Source of the DNA: Mytilus californianus
Taxonomy: Eukaryota; Mollusca; Bivalvia; Mytilida; Mytilidae
Length of the DNA stretch: 64,000 bases
Assembly (NCBI RefSeq): GCF_021869535.1
Contig: NW_026262668.1
Location: 134,837,635-134,901,634, forward strand
Direction of reading: 5' to 3'
The position numbers and the translations under genes are program-made. Shown piece after piece: positions 49,301 through 58,350 of the stretch; the first letter of the stretch is position 1, and every line of letters starts with the position of its first letter. The notes beneath the pieces were generated by a model. That model worked only from the letters and a program-made list of their open reading frames with translations, searched no databases and was not told the origin of the DNA.

Positions 49301-50902
49301 GCAGTGTATCTATACTAAACGGAACCTGATAAATGCTTACAACTCTGGTGATAGTTGTCTCATTTGCATTCATACCACTTCTCCTTATCCTTATATCCAC
49401 GAAGTCATAAAAAAAATAACTAACTAAGTATGGAGTGGATGAATTGACATTGACAGCTGGTCTGGTGTTTTAATTGTTCATAATTATATACAATGAAATT
49501 TGAATATCACAGGGCCGGTTACATCTTGGTCAAGTTGGATGTTCTAATCATGAAATATAGCTCCAGAAGCGTTTTATAGGATGGGCAAAATTTTAATGAT
49601 TAAGAAAAAATCTGGCAAAACATGGGGTATAAAATCAGCTGTCGCATATACAATTTGGATTTTTTATAAGATTATTGTAGATAATATAAATAGAGAATTT
49701 GTAGAACATTTCTCTGTTGAGTATCTCACACGCTTTTATATAACAAGGCGTAGCTGTTTGTCCGTTTTCAGAAGATGCAATAATACGTTTTTTTTTTAAA
49801 TAAAAGGAAAGCCTTTGACAGAGTAAATCATTGGATACTCTTTTACAAATTGTTAAAATCGGAAATTCTCAGCTACGTTTTTCGTTTTTTAATGAATTGG
49901 TTTGCAATTCATGTATGTTATATAAGATGGATATAATTTATTTCTAGTGAGTTTAATGTCAGCAATAGTGCGCGTCAAGGGGGTATTTGTCATCTTACTT
50001 GTTTAATATCTATATAAATGACTTGAACATCAGTTGAGCAAAAGCTAATGTTGGTTGCAATTTAAACAAAGCTCCAATGATTAATCTTTGTTATGCTGAT
50101 GATATGCGTATATAAATAAGCCCATCAGTTGCTTGGTTGAGAATACTTTTATCTATTTATGAAGAATTTGCCAATGAAGATGACATTTTACTTAATGTCA
50201 AGAAATCTATGTGTATGATTTTGAAAACAAAGTGTATGAAGATTTACAATGAGCCCAAATTTTATTTATGTGGTAATTTTTTAGAGTTTGTTGATGAATT
50301 TAAATATCTTGAACATATGGTTTGTAATGATTTAACAGATGATTGTGACATAAAGAGACAATATCAAAGTATATGCAGGAAAATTAATACGCAGAAGCGA
50401 AAATTTAACAAATGTTTTACGGGTGTTACGATTCAACTTTGTCAGTCTTATTGTATGAAAGTCTAGTGTGTACTTTTATGTTCTAATTGTAAGTCTGACT
50501 CTTTTGGATAAAATCCGAGTAATGCATAATAATACTTTCAAAATAATAATGGGATATCAATATACATGTAGGTGTAGTGTACGTAATATGTTTGTCGTAA
50601 ATGAAGTTATGTCCTTCATGGAAGTTATGCGTAAGTCAAAGTTGAGTGTGTTAAATCGCTTGAAAATATCTGAAATGATATATATTTGGACCTTTGGGGT
50701 CTGAAATAAAGACTATCTTATTTTATCTTCAAATTCAACGTTTGTTAGTAACTTTTGCCTAAAACTACTTACTTTGTAAATTAGTTGCATCTAGTTCCTT
50801 CAGTGACGATTGCAAAGAATTATTTTTCAAATTTGGTGGTGTTGTTGGTATCCCAGAAACCATACTAAATGGTAGAATTAAAGTAAAATATACGATATTC
50901 AT
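34139..50902 (-). CDS. Clusterin-like secreted chaperone, 6 coding exons, 509 aa
   Basis: Coding exons (minus strand) are 50902-50773, 45872-45704, 44237-43486, 35852-35682, 35086-34980 and 34339-34139. Lengths 130+169+752+171+107+201 give 1530 bases, and the phases agree at all five junctions. Residues 1-17 are a signal peptide. Cys 78, 89, 92, 97 and 104 (x10, x2, x4, x6) and Cys 373, 383, 390, 393 and 409 (x9, x6, x2, x15) reproduce the two disulphide clusters of vertebrate clusterin. As I recall, those are x10,x2,x4,x7 and x9,x6,x2,x7. The NST sequon ending two residues before the second Cys of the second cluster is also shared. RKKR at 356-359 is a furin-type site between the halves, where clusterin is cut into beta and alpha chains. 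Residues 246-320 hold 11-residue repeats (SQIGPNVNQMV). The last exon resembles the clusterin C-terminus. Vertebrate clusterin is an extracellular holdase and lipid carrier; that role here is inferred from family membership. Confidence 0.88.
34980..35086 (-). CDS. Clusterin-like coding exon 5 (helical)
   Basis: The acceptor is TTTGGCAG behind a T-run and the donor is AAG|GTAATT. It encodes residues 408-443, beginning V-C409, the last Cys of the second cluster. A short coiled-coil-like helix rich in Leu and Glu (KINQINLKLEELEQIEA) follows. The exon is too short to show up as a free-standing open frame; it is supported by both splice sites, the frame, and its place in the clusterin layout. Confidence 0.82.
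35115..35280 (+). repeat. Short AT-rich tandem repeats in clusterin-like intron 4
   Basis: Two copies of a unit around ACATATAAAACAAATTAAAA, then about five copies of AATAAAATACTAATT. Confidence 0.8.
35682..35852 (-). CDS. Clusterin-like coding exon 4 (processing site and second cysteine cluster)
   Basis: The acceptor is TTTTTTCAG and the donor is G|GTAGGA. It encodes residues 351-407 plus one base. It opens with GRKKRQ, a canonical furin-type site. Cys 373, 383, 390 and 393 follow, with the sequon N379-S-T placed as in vertebrate clusterin alpha chain, and a further sequon at N398. Confidence 0.88.
35898..36430 (+). repeat. Mussel dispersed repeat, family A, long copy (clusterin-like intron 3)
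   Basis: It is the longest copy in the window, running through ACCGTATAGTCGGCTATAAA, TGGCGGGGTTAAACATG and GCAGAAAAAAAAAACATCAA-like 3' parts missing from other copies. Confidence 0.8.
36745..37800 (+). repeat. Dispersed repeat with about 175-215-bp internal units
   Basis: It starts AACTAGAGGCTCTTAAGAGC, a palindromic start common in mussels. AAGGAGTCGACAGACGATTT, TTGTCTTGCTGATCATG and TTGGTAAAAATCGTCATC recur four or so times at 36950-37760. Confidence 0.75.
37846..38405 (+). repeat. 49-bp minisatellite, about 11 copies (clusterin-like intron 3)
   Basis: The unit runs ATGGTCTGTAGAAGTTTTAT, then TACTTGGTATTAAATAAAAT, then ATATAGTAA. Confidence 0.93.
38434..38582 (+). repeat. 38-bp minisatellite, about 4 copies
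   Basis: The unit starts GTTCAAAGATCCCCTTTTAT and continues TATCTTTGTTTTCTTTCC. It directly follows the 49-bp array. Confidence 0.9.
39308..41912 (+). repeat. 33-bp satellite, about 79 copies, open on both strands (clusterin-like intron 3)
   Basis: The unit runs AGGATTTATGTAGTACAACA, then GGTATATAATCAG. At 33 = 3x11 both strands lack stops, giving frames of 654 codons (plus, unit NQRIYVVQQVY) and 698 codons (minus, unit YMLYYINPLII). It lies wholly inside an intron of the clusterin-like gene. Two partial units (39805, 40884) break the plus frame or phase. I treat it as non-coding. Confidence 0.95.
41986..42004. repeat. (GA)n microsatellite
   Basis: About 18 bases of AG repeats. Confidence 0.9.
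42219..43460. mobile_element. Element with imperfect inverted ends (clusterin-like intron 3)
   Basis: The left end has TATCACAGAAAATATGTCCC and many TTGTTCC/GGAACAAA boxes. The right end has the inverted match (GGGAGAACATATTTCCTGTG on the reverse). It ends about 25 bases from exon 3. A direct repeat of about 40 bases near 43190-43310 (CACCAGGTAAGGAACAAATC) is internal. The 104-codon frame inside is not a gene. Confidence 0.55.
43486..44237 (-). CDS. Clusterin-like coding exon 3 (large central exon, 11-residue repeats)
   Basis: The acceptor is ATAATTGTAG and the donor is GTAAGT. It encodes residues 100-350 plus one base. It starts with Cys104, which closes the first cluster, then has a second Cys pair (135 and 145) that I do not recall in vertebrate clusterin. 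A Met-, Asn- and Gln-rich helical stretch follows, then three near-perfect SQIGPNVNQMV repeats (246-278) and further diverged copies to about residue 320. N105 and N196 are in N-glycosylation sequons. The methionine content of the repeat region is unusually high. Confidence 0.88.
44940..45055 (-). repeat. Mussel dispersed repeat, family A, reverse fragment
   Basis: CCGTTAGTTTTCTAAATTGA to CTTTTATAGCCGACTACTAG reads as the reverse complement of the CTAACGGCCTA and GTCGGCTATAAAAGG blocks. Confidence 0.7.
45190..45530 (+). repeat. Dispersed repeat, family C, copy 2 (clusterin-like intron 2)
   Basis: ACCGGATCGCTTTGGTCTAA to GGTCTTTCCACGGAAAGGTG matches 7795-8105. Confidence 0.7.
45704..45872 (-). 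CDS. Clusterin-like coding exon 2 (first cysteine cluster)
   Basis: The acceptor is TTTACAG and the donor is AG|GTCAGT. It encodes residues 44-99 plus two bases. An amphipathic, charged helix (ETRKALLKIVGDEL onward) leads into Cys 78, 89, 92 and 97, the core of the first clusterin disulphide cluster; the fifth Cys (104) is in the next exon. The incoming phase 1 and outgoing phase 2 match the neighbouring exons. Confidence 0.87.
46137..46360 (+). repeat. Dispersed repeat, family B, copy 3 (clusterin-like intron 1)
   Basis: GGGACATTCAAACTAATAAG, then GACAACGCCATGGCATAAAC, to AGATCCTGCTCCACATGTGA. Confidence 0.65.
46686..46945 (+). repeat. Mussel dispersed repeat, family A, copy (clusterin-like intron 1)
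   Basis: GTGTGGTATGAGTGCCAATG to ACGACAACTACTG. It is closest to copy 1 at 3768. Confidence 0.8.
46945..47145 (-). repeat. Mussel dispersed repeat, family A, reverse copy
   Basis: It is head-to-head with the previous copy: GCCGTTAGTTTTCTCGTTTG, CTATACGGTATGGGTTTTTC, CTCGTTGGCAATCATCTCCT. Confidence 0.75.
47689..47936 (-). mobile_element. tRNA-headed SINE, about 248 bp, with 13-bp target-site duplication
   Basis: On the minus strand it starts GGCCTCGGTGGCCGAGTGGT (A box) and has GAGTTCGAACCCCGC (B box). A conserved body follows with TCTCCGGGCACTCCGGCTTC, then GCCGCCACGAAATAGCCC, and a (TCAAA)n-like tail. ATTCGTGTGAAGA flanks it at both 47676-47688 and 47937-47949. The body resembles V-type SINEs such as RUDI described in molluscs (from memory). 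It sits in intron 1 of the clusterin-like gene. Confidence 0.88.
48330..48540. mobile_element. Small foldback element (about 210 bp)
   Basis: TTGGAATTCAGTAGG...CCAGAATC...CTAGTACAAAT on the left is mirrored by ATTTGTACTACG...GATTCTGGATC...TTACTGAATTCCAA on the right. EcoRI-like GAATTC motifs recur. Confidence 0.65.
48955..49000. repeat. AT-rich microsatellite
   Basis: TATATA runs with ATATATGT variants. Confidence 0.85.
49581..50705 (+). pseudogene. Non-LTR retrotransposon RT remnant (clusterin-like intron 1)
   Basis: Frames read in order: KTWGIKSAVAYTIW; KAFDRVNHWILFYKLLKS; SARQGGYLSSYLFNIYINDL; NLCYADDMRI (YADD catalytic box, about 50089-50111); then EEFANEDDILLNVKKSMC and EFVDEFKYLEHMVCNDLTDD (frame 50137-50466). 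Several stops make it inactive. It runs opposite to the host gene. Confidence 0.8.
50773..50902 (-). CDS. Clusterin-like coding exon 1 (signal peptide)
   Basis: It encodes residues 1-43 plus one base. The ATG at 50902 begins MNIVYFTLILPFSMVSG, a good signal peptide. An in-frame ATG at 50956 would put a charged stretch in front and is less likely. The donor is GTAAGT, leaving phase 1. The sequence TTTTCTCCCTTGACAG just upstream (50953-50938) looks like a splice acceptor, so a 5' UTR intron probably precedes this exon and the transcription start lies further out, at higher coordinates. Confidence 0.82.
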
Positions 50903-50956
50903 TGTAAACTCCGTCTCCACAATGATTATATAACTTTCTGTCAAGGGAGAAAACAT

Positions 50957-51485
50957 ATATTTATGTCAATGGTAATGTCAATGTCAGTTGTCTATTACTA
51001 ATACATTTATTTACCTGTTCGTACGATGAGATACGGACACTTAATTAATTCAAGAATGGCGATTTTTACAAGTACAACAATTATTTGACTAAACTGTACT
51101 TGCTGTGTAATTACATGTAATATCCTTATTGAGAAGATTGATTAGTTCTCGTATAATTATAAAAACATCTCCGACAGAATGTATCGCCTTTCCGTAAACA
51201 TGTGATTTGAGTTCCTGTAAAAAAGCATGTCTATATTCATCGACTTGTCGTGATGTCTTTTACATTGACAAGTATATCATACCACCTACAGTGAAGACCG
51301 GTTATAAGAGAATCTGCATTCAAAGTTCCTCGCTGCGACCATGGCCATAATATAGTGAAAAAGAGCTGTAATAACGGCAATACGTAAGGTCTATTCAGAA
51401 AACTATATTCGAAGACATTTATTCAAAACGACACTACGGTTAAGAGAACTTTACTACAACAAAAGAACACATGGCTATATAATTC
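50957..51485. other. Upstream region of the clusterin-like gene
   Basis: A 5' UTR exon and promoter should lie here or beyond if the acceptor before coding exon 1 is real. I could not pick a first exon or TATA box with confidence. Confidence 0.3.
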
Positions 51486-51487
51486 AA

Positions 51488-51831
51488 AGGCTTACTATCT
51501 GTACAATAAGTATTGTCCGATTACCCGCACAGTTTAAAGCTTATTATCTGTACTGTTAATGTTGCCCCATTGTCCGTACGGTTCAAAGCTTATTATATCT
51601 GTACTGTTAGTGCCCGATTGTCCGTAATGTTCAAAGCTTATCATTTGTACTGTTTGTATTGCCCCATTGTCCGTACGGTTCAAAGCTTATTATCTGTACT
51701 ATTGGTATTGTCCGATTGCCCGTACGGTTCAAAGCTTATTATCTGTACTGTTAGTATGGTCTCATTGCCCGTACGGTTCAAAGCTTATTATCTGTACTGT
51801 TAGTATTGCCTGATTGTCCGTACGGTTCAAA
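51488..51831 (+). repeat. 49-bp minisatellite, left part
   Basis: The unit runs GTTCAAAGCTTATTATCTGT, then ACTGTTAGTATTGCCCGATT, then GTCCGTACG. About 7 units. An HindIII-type AAGCTT is in each unit. Confidence 0.93.
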
Positions 51832-52975
51832 TAAAATTGAGAATGGAAATGGGGAATATGTCAAAGAGACAACAACCCGACCAAAGAGCAGACAACAGCC
51901 GAAGGCCACCAATGGGTCTTCAATGCAGCGAGAAAATCCCGCACCTGGAGGTGGTCCTCAGCTTGCCCCTAAATAAAATTGTGTGCTAGTTCAGTGAAAA
52001 TGGACGTCACACTAAACTCCAAAACATATAAATGAACTAAAATTAAAAAACATACTAGACTAACAAATGCCAGAGGCTTCTGACTTGGGAAAGGCGCAAA
52101 AATGCGGCGGGGACATGTTTTGTGAGATCTCAACCCTCCCCCTATACCTCTAGCCAATGTATAATAAAGAAACACATAGCAATACGCACAGTAAAAATCA
52201 GTTTAAAAGAAGTCCGAGTCCGATGTCAGAAAAGGTAACAAAAGAAACTAAGCAAAATGACAATGATACATAAATGAACAAAGGACTACTGGCAGTGACT
52301 GCCAGCTCCAGACCTCAATTAAACTAATTGAAAGATTATGTCTCCATCATATGAAAATCAAGTACAATCCCTCCCGTTAGGGGTTTAGCATCATACCATC
52401 ATACAATATATGAGAAGAACATAACCCGTATCATGCCAACAACTGGTTTTAGAATAAATGTGTTTATTTCCGATGCAAAGACCCTATGAGTGAATCAATA
52501 TTAATACCAAAATATGCAATCCTTAATGACTTGACAACAGTATCGTAACTATATCCTTTCCGAATAAGTCTGTTTAAAGGTTTGGTTAGCTTTTGAGGTG
52601 AATGCCGACATTTTTGTGCTTTGTAAAGAATATTACCATAAAATATTGGATGTGAAATACCTGAACGTATAAGATGTCTGCATGTTGATTTTTATTTACA
52701 AATGATGTCCTTGTACCGATGATAAGATTTAGTAAATGTTTTGACTAGTTTGTGATATCGAAAACCCTGGTGTAATAATTTTTCTGTAATACAGAGATTT
52801 CTTTCGTTGAAATCAAATACGTTGTTACAAATACAAACGAATCGAACAAGTTGAGATATATAAACACCATTAGATGGCGACAAGGGAACGTCACCATCTA
52901 AAAATGGATAATTAACAATAGGAAATAAAAAATCATCTCTTATATCATAAATTTTGGTATCAAAAAGTTGTTTTT
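51832..52975 (-). pseudogene. 5'-truncated reverse-transcriptase element inserted in the 49-bp array
   Basis: The minus strand reads, from 52960: DIRDDFLFPIVNYPFLDGDV; SNGVYISQLVRFVCICNNVF; ITEKLLHQGFRYHKLVKTFT (52883-52692). A following frame has GISHPIFYGNILYKAQKCRH and LNRLIRKGYSYDTVVKSLRI (about 52680-52460). The 3' end (51925-51832) carries the conserved tail found alone at 5704 and 32949. It is the same broad RT type as the YIDD copies. Confidence 0.75.
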
Positions 52976-54528
52976 TGTACTGTTAGTATTGCCCGATTGT
53001 CCGTAATGTTCAAAGCTTATTATCTGTACTGTTAGTAATGTCCCATTGTCCGTACGGTTCAAAGCTTATTATCTGTACTGTTGGTATTGTCCCATTGTCC
53101 GTACGGTTCAAAGCTTATTATCTGTACTGTTGGTATTGTCCGATTGTCCGTACGGTTCAAAGCTTATTATCTGTACTGTTAGCATTGTCCCATTGCCCGT
53201 ACGGTTCAAAGCTTATTATCTGTACTGTAAGTATTGTCCCATTGCCCGTACGGTTCAAAGCTTATTATCTGTACTGTTAGTATTGCCTGATTGTCCGTAA
53301 TGTTCAAAGCTTATTATCTGTACTGTTAGTATTGCCCGATTGTCCGTAATGTTCAAAGCTTATTATCTGTACTGTTAGTATTCCCTGATTGTCCGTAATG
53401 TTCAAAGCTTATTATCTTTACTGTTAGTATTGCCTGATTGTCCGTAATGTTCAAAGCTTATTATCTGTACTGTTAGTATTGCCCGATTGTCCGTAATGTT
53501 CAAAGCTTATTATCTGTACTGTTAGTATTGCCCGATTGTCCGTAATGTTCAAAGCTTATTATCTGTACAGTTAGTATTGCCCGATTGTCCTTACGGTTCA
53601 AAGCTTGTTATATGTACTGTTAGTATAGTTCGCTTATCCGTACTGTTCAAAGCTTGTTATCTGTACTGTTAGTATTGCCCGATTTTCCTTACGGTTCAAA
53701 GCTTGTTATATGTACTGTTAGTATAGTTCACTTATCCGTACTGTTCAAAGCTTATTATCTGTACTGTTAGTATTGTCCGATTGTCCGTAATGTTCAAAGC
53801 TTATTATCTGAACTGTTTGTATTGTCCGATTGCCCTTACGGTTCAAAGCTTGTTATCTGAACTTTAAGTATAGTTCGCTTATCCGTACTGTTCAAAGCTT
53901 ATTATCTGTACTGTTAGTATTGCCCGATTGCCCGTACGGTTCAAAGCTTATTATCTGTACTGTTATTATTGCCCGATTGTTCGTAATGTTCAAAGCTTAT
54001 TATCTGTACTGTTAGTATTGTCCGATTTTAAGTACGGTTCAAAGTTTTTTTATCTGTACTGTTAGTATTGTTCGCTTATCCGTAATGTTCAAAGCTTATT
54101 ATCTGTACTGTTGGTAATGCCCGATTGTCCGTAATGTTTAAAGCTTATTATCTGTATTGTTTATATTGTCCGATTGCCCTTACGGTTCAAAACTTGTTAT
54201 ATGTACTGTTAGTATAGTTCGCTTATCCGTACTGTTCAAAGCTTATTATCTGTACTGTTAGTATTGCCCGATTGTCCGTACGGTTCAAAGCTTATTATCT
54301 GTTCTGATAGTAATACCTGATTGTCCGTACGGTTCAAAGCTTATTATCTGTACTGTTAGTATTGCCCGATTTTCCGAAATGTTTAAAGCTTATTATCTCT
54401 ACTAAAAGTATTGCCTGATTGTTTGTACGGTTCAAAGCTTATTATCTGTACTGTTAGTTTTGTCCGATTGTCCGTGCGGTTCAAATCTTGTTATCTGTAC
54501 TATAAGTATTGTCCGATTGTTACGTTTC
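52976..54528 (+). repeat. 49-bp minisatellite, right part, about 31 copies
   Basis: The same unit resumes at GTACTGTTAGTATTGCCCGA. Variants TCCGTAATG/TCCGTACGG and TAGTTCGCTTATCCG alternate in blocks. Open frames within it are repeat by-products. Confidence 0.93.
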
Positions 54529-54600
54529 AGAAATTACATGTTGACTAAGCTGTTACAAAACATAATATGAACCTCATAGAACAGGATACAAAATTCTTAA

Positions 54601-54845
54601 TAAATCGTATATCAGGACGGCTAATACTATAGCGTGATGATAAACCGTACATCAGGACGTCTAATACTATAGCGTAATGATAAACCGTATATAAGGACAG
54701 CTAATACTATAGCGTAATGATAAACCGTATATCAGGACGGCTAATACTATAGCGTAGTGATAAAACGTATACCAGGACGGCTAATACTATAGCGTAATGA
54801 TAAACCGTATATCAGGACGGCTAATACTATAGAGTAGTGATAAAA
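54601..54845 (+). repeat. 40-bp minisatellite, left part
   Basis: The unit runs ATAAACCGTATATCAGGACG, then GCTAATACTATAGCGTAATG. About 6 units. Confidence 0.93.
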
Positions 54846-55242
54846 ATAGATTCTACCACTGCATCGAGTGTGATACGATATTTATCCACTCGAGACAGTT
54901 ACATATTTAAAATTTAACTGTCGAGAGTGGATAAATATCGTATTACACGAGATTTGGTGGTGGAATCTGTTTCTCTAATGATTTTCAAACAATACCCAGG
55001 CAAATTTATTCCTTCTTTTCGAATGATCTGCAAAAAGATGTGCTCTTTCTATGTGACGTCATCAGGCATTGTCGCCTTTTTTCATGCCGTCACAATAGGA
55101 AGTTCAGAGGAAAGCAAGAAAATTCGACGTCATAATCAGATTTTAACCAATGAAGAACTGAGATCAAACGAACCACACGTTGATTAAATTTGTTTTTATA
55201 CAATGGGTGCAGAAAGGGATAAATTGACGAAGAATTAGAGAA
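54846..55242. mobile_element. Nested non-autonomous element, copy 2 (397 bp, inverted)
   Basis: Reverse complement of the element at 3308-3735, inserted inside a 40-bp unit (left GTGATAAAA, right ACCGTATATCAGG). The terminal hairpin is present without the extra inner palindrome of copy 1. The 86-codon frame at 54927-55187 is internal and not a gene. Confidence 0.8.
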
Positions 55243-55735
55243 ACCGTATATCAGGACGGCTAATACTATAGCGTAATAATAAACCGTATATCAGGTCGGC
55301 TAATACTAAAGCGTAGGGATAAACCGTATATCAGGACGGCTAATACTATAGCGTAATGATAAACCGTATATCAGGACGGCTAATACTATAGCTGATAACC
55401 CGTATATCAGGACGGTTAATACTATAGCTGATAAACCGTATATCAGGACGGCTAATACTATAGATGATAAACCGTATATCAGGACGGCTAATACTATAGC
55501 GTAATGATAAACCGTATATCAGGACGGCTAATACTATAGCTGATAAACTGTATATCAGGACGGTTAATACTATAGCTGATAAACCGTATATCAGGACGGC
55601 TAATACTATAGCTGATAAACCGTATATCAGGACGGCTAATACTATAGCTGATAAACCGTATATCAGGACGGCTAATACTATAGCTGATAAACCGTATATC
55701 AGGACGGCTAATACTATAGCGTAGTGATAAACCAA
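55243..55735 (+). repeat. 40-bp minisatellite, right part, with a 36-bp variant
   Basis: The same unit continues. From about 55380 many units are 36 bp (TATAGCTG in place of TATAGCGTAATG). 36 is a multiple of 3, which creates the minus-strand frame 55346-55762. Confidence 0.92.
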
Positions 55736-56099
55736 AACATTGTCCTTAATGGTCGTCAACATTTACATGCTTGTACTTAAATGAATTCTTCCATTTAACG
55801 CTAAGCCACCGTTTGTTGTCATTTCAAAGTTATATATATATATATTACAATTTAGGAGTTGTAAGTGATTTATAATGCAAAGTCATGGAAATATTCACTT
55901 TTGGGGAACTTAATAATTTATCGTACTGTAACTTCCAAAAGATGGAAGTTTTTGTACGGTGACGCACTGAATGGAAGTAAGTTTAAACATATTGTATTGT
56001 CTAAATAAATAATAGGATTTGATACAAGTTATAACAAATTATCATAATCCTCTCCAAATATTTAGAAAATACAAAAACTCAAGATGACAACAATTATAT

Positions 56100-58350
56100 A
56101 ATTAATAGTCGAGTGACATTAACAATAAAATTTCATTTTTAATGCACACACCTAACATACGGCTTAATCATATACCATTCGAAAGCATATCATCTGCACT
56201 GTCTTTTTGTCTGGTCGTCAAATATTCGTACGGTGCAATTTCTGTCAAATCTCGATGAAAGATCAAGGGCGGACAATTTCTTATTTTACAAGATCATCGT
56301 TCAGCATTTTTGCATTTTCTGTCTTCTAGGCATTAAAATTCTGTATGGTAATGTGAAAAAAAAATCTTAGAACAGAGACTAATAGTCAATTATCAAACGC
56401 ACTTTAAAATATAAATGACGTATTTTAATAAACAGCGCCCTTTTAAAGAAATTCCAGTGAAAATGATAAAAATGAGTGAAAACCAAACTATTTGTCTGTG
56501 ATTCAATTGTTAATCACCATAAAACCAAATAACATATTTGATTTAGTGCTAAAGATGCTTTTAACATCATTAAATTACTGCAATAAAGATTCTTGGTAAT
56601 TACACAGCCAACCATAACAACCCATACAGTTGGCCAAAATACCACCATCTGCAAAAAGATAGTTTTTAAGCTTTTTTACGTTAAAAAAATTATATAGTCA
56701 TTATCAGATTATAGAAACATATTTAAAAAATGCAAAACATGTTTGAAGAAATAAAACACGCGGGATTCGTGCTTTTAAGGGGGAAATTAGGGAGCTAAAC
56801 TTTGATATATCAATATGTAGTTTGATTGCCAGCCTGTTAAAACTCTTCTGTTTTTTCTTGTTATTTGTTTGCAATTTCATGATTATTATTAAAAGAAATA
56901 AATGACTTTATGTATAAACATTAAGCCAGCCCTAAAAAACTAAATATATAAAAAGATAATTACATAGTTAGTATTGTGATTAATGAAAAGTTGAATTTCA
57001 AATATTTCTGTTCTACAAATTGGAAAAAATTGGTTGCTTCAACTGCATCGTTCATTGACGAAAGAAGTAATTATATTCTAGGTGATTGAAGTGTACGAAT
57101 GCTACCTCAAACCGGTGGTGATTGAAGTTGCTCAGGAAGGGTAATACATTTTCCACAATATCAATTTTCATTTATATTTGATAGAACAACTAATATAGCA
57201 TGTTATAAGGTGCTTACTCAAACAAAGCCAGATTTGTGATTGTGAAGTGAGTGGTACAAACAGTATTCATTCGAATATTGAACGAGAATACCCTTCTTAA
57301 CATACCTTCCACTTTCGTCATAAAAAAAAAAACGTTTGCATGTATATATCTTGCATATTCCTTAAGCACTTTTATTAACCCCTTTATTAAGTATGGGAAA
57401 TTATTTTCTCCTGATGTTGACAACAATCGATGTGTTATATAGACAATGAAAAGCAAAATGATCCCTATTTGAAGATGGTGGTATTTAGGGCAACTGCAAA
57501 AGCTTCATTAGAAGGCTGATTCCTGACCATTATCATATTAATAGATTACTTTCATATTAGCGACTTTTGTCTCATGAGTTTATATTTTTTCGACAGTTTA
57601 CCTTTTCTGTAGTAGGACATTCTGGTTCTCGGTCAAATAAGAGCAACTTAAAGAAGTAAAATCAAGCTTACAAATGGTACAGTTTTAGGGGGAAATTAAT
57701 TTTTATGCTTTCTATACCCGACAAAATCATTAGAAAACAGTTAACTTTCCCCCCAAAATTGCACCGATTATATGTTTGATTTTACTTCATATGGTTGCTC
57801 TTACTTGACAGAGTACCAGGATGTCCTATCATAGAGTAGGTAACCTGTCGAAAAATTATATAATCCGGAATCAAAAGTCGGTAATATGAAAATATTCTAT
57901 TGCAGTTTAAAATGATGAAAAAAATCCCTTCATCTATAAAGATAAACTTATTATATTTTTGACTTATAAATATAATTGATACCTAAAGCAATTATCATTT
58001 TTGAAGGATATTTTAAGAATTGAAATTTTCTGTAAATATTGCACAATTAACATTTTAATGTGCATTTGATGTGGGATTATGGTATTCTGTTCGATTATGT
58101 TCATGTGATATAAAGAAAAAAATATCATACAAGAACCAGCAAAGGTCATTTTGTTTAATTCTTGCGAAATTAAGGGTTCATTCTTGACCTTTGACCTTGA
58201 TTTAACAAAAAATGCACCATACGAATTACTGACGACCGGGCAAAACCGAAAGTATAGATAATAAGCTTGATATATAATATAGCCGTATGTTAGGTGGGTG
58301 CATTAAAGTCCTTAACTAAGCGTCTTTTATAAAATTTCACTCGCCTAATA
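56100..58350. mobile_element. Element with long inverted ends (about 2.2 kb)
   Basis: TTTAATGCACACACCTAACA, ACGGC, TCTGGTCGTCAA, ATTCGTACGGTGCAATTTCT and AAGATCAAGG (56138-56275) are matched in reverse at 58195-58310 (TGCACCATACGAATTACTGA, CGACCGGGCAAAA, GTTAGGTGGGTGCATTAAA). The arms may extend to 56100 and 58350. I saw no transposase. The interior is AT-rich. Confidence 0.6.
57545..57905. mobile_element. Foldback element nested in the previous one (about 360 bp)
   Basis: GCGACTTTTGTCTC...TCGACAG...TAGTAGGACATTCTGG...AGAGCAACTT...GTTTTAGGGGGAAA is mirrored by TTTCCCCCCAAAAT...GGTTGCTCTT...CCAGGATGTCCTATCATA...CTGTCGAAAA...AAAAGTCGG. The centre is near 57710. Confidence 0.7.

Noticed and set aside
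51513..54015. Several frames with repeated VRFKAYYLYC
   Set aside because: Read-through of the 49-bp minisatellite, alternating between frames.
54927..55187. Plus-strand 86-codon frame
   Set aside because: Lies within a non-autonomous element present in inverted form at 3308-3735, where the frame is not kept.
55346..55762. Minus-strand 138-codon frame with AIVLAVLIYGLS repeats resembling membrane helices
   Set aside because: 36-bp variant units of a minisatellite keep the frame open.
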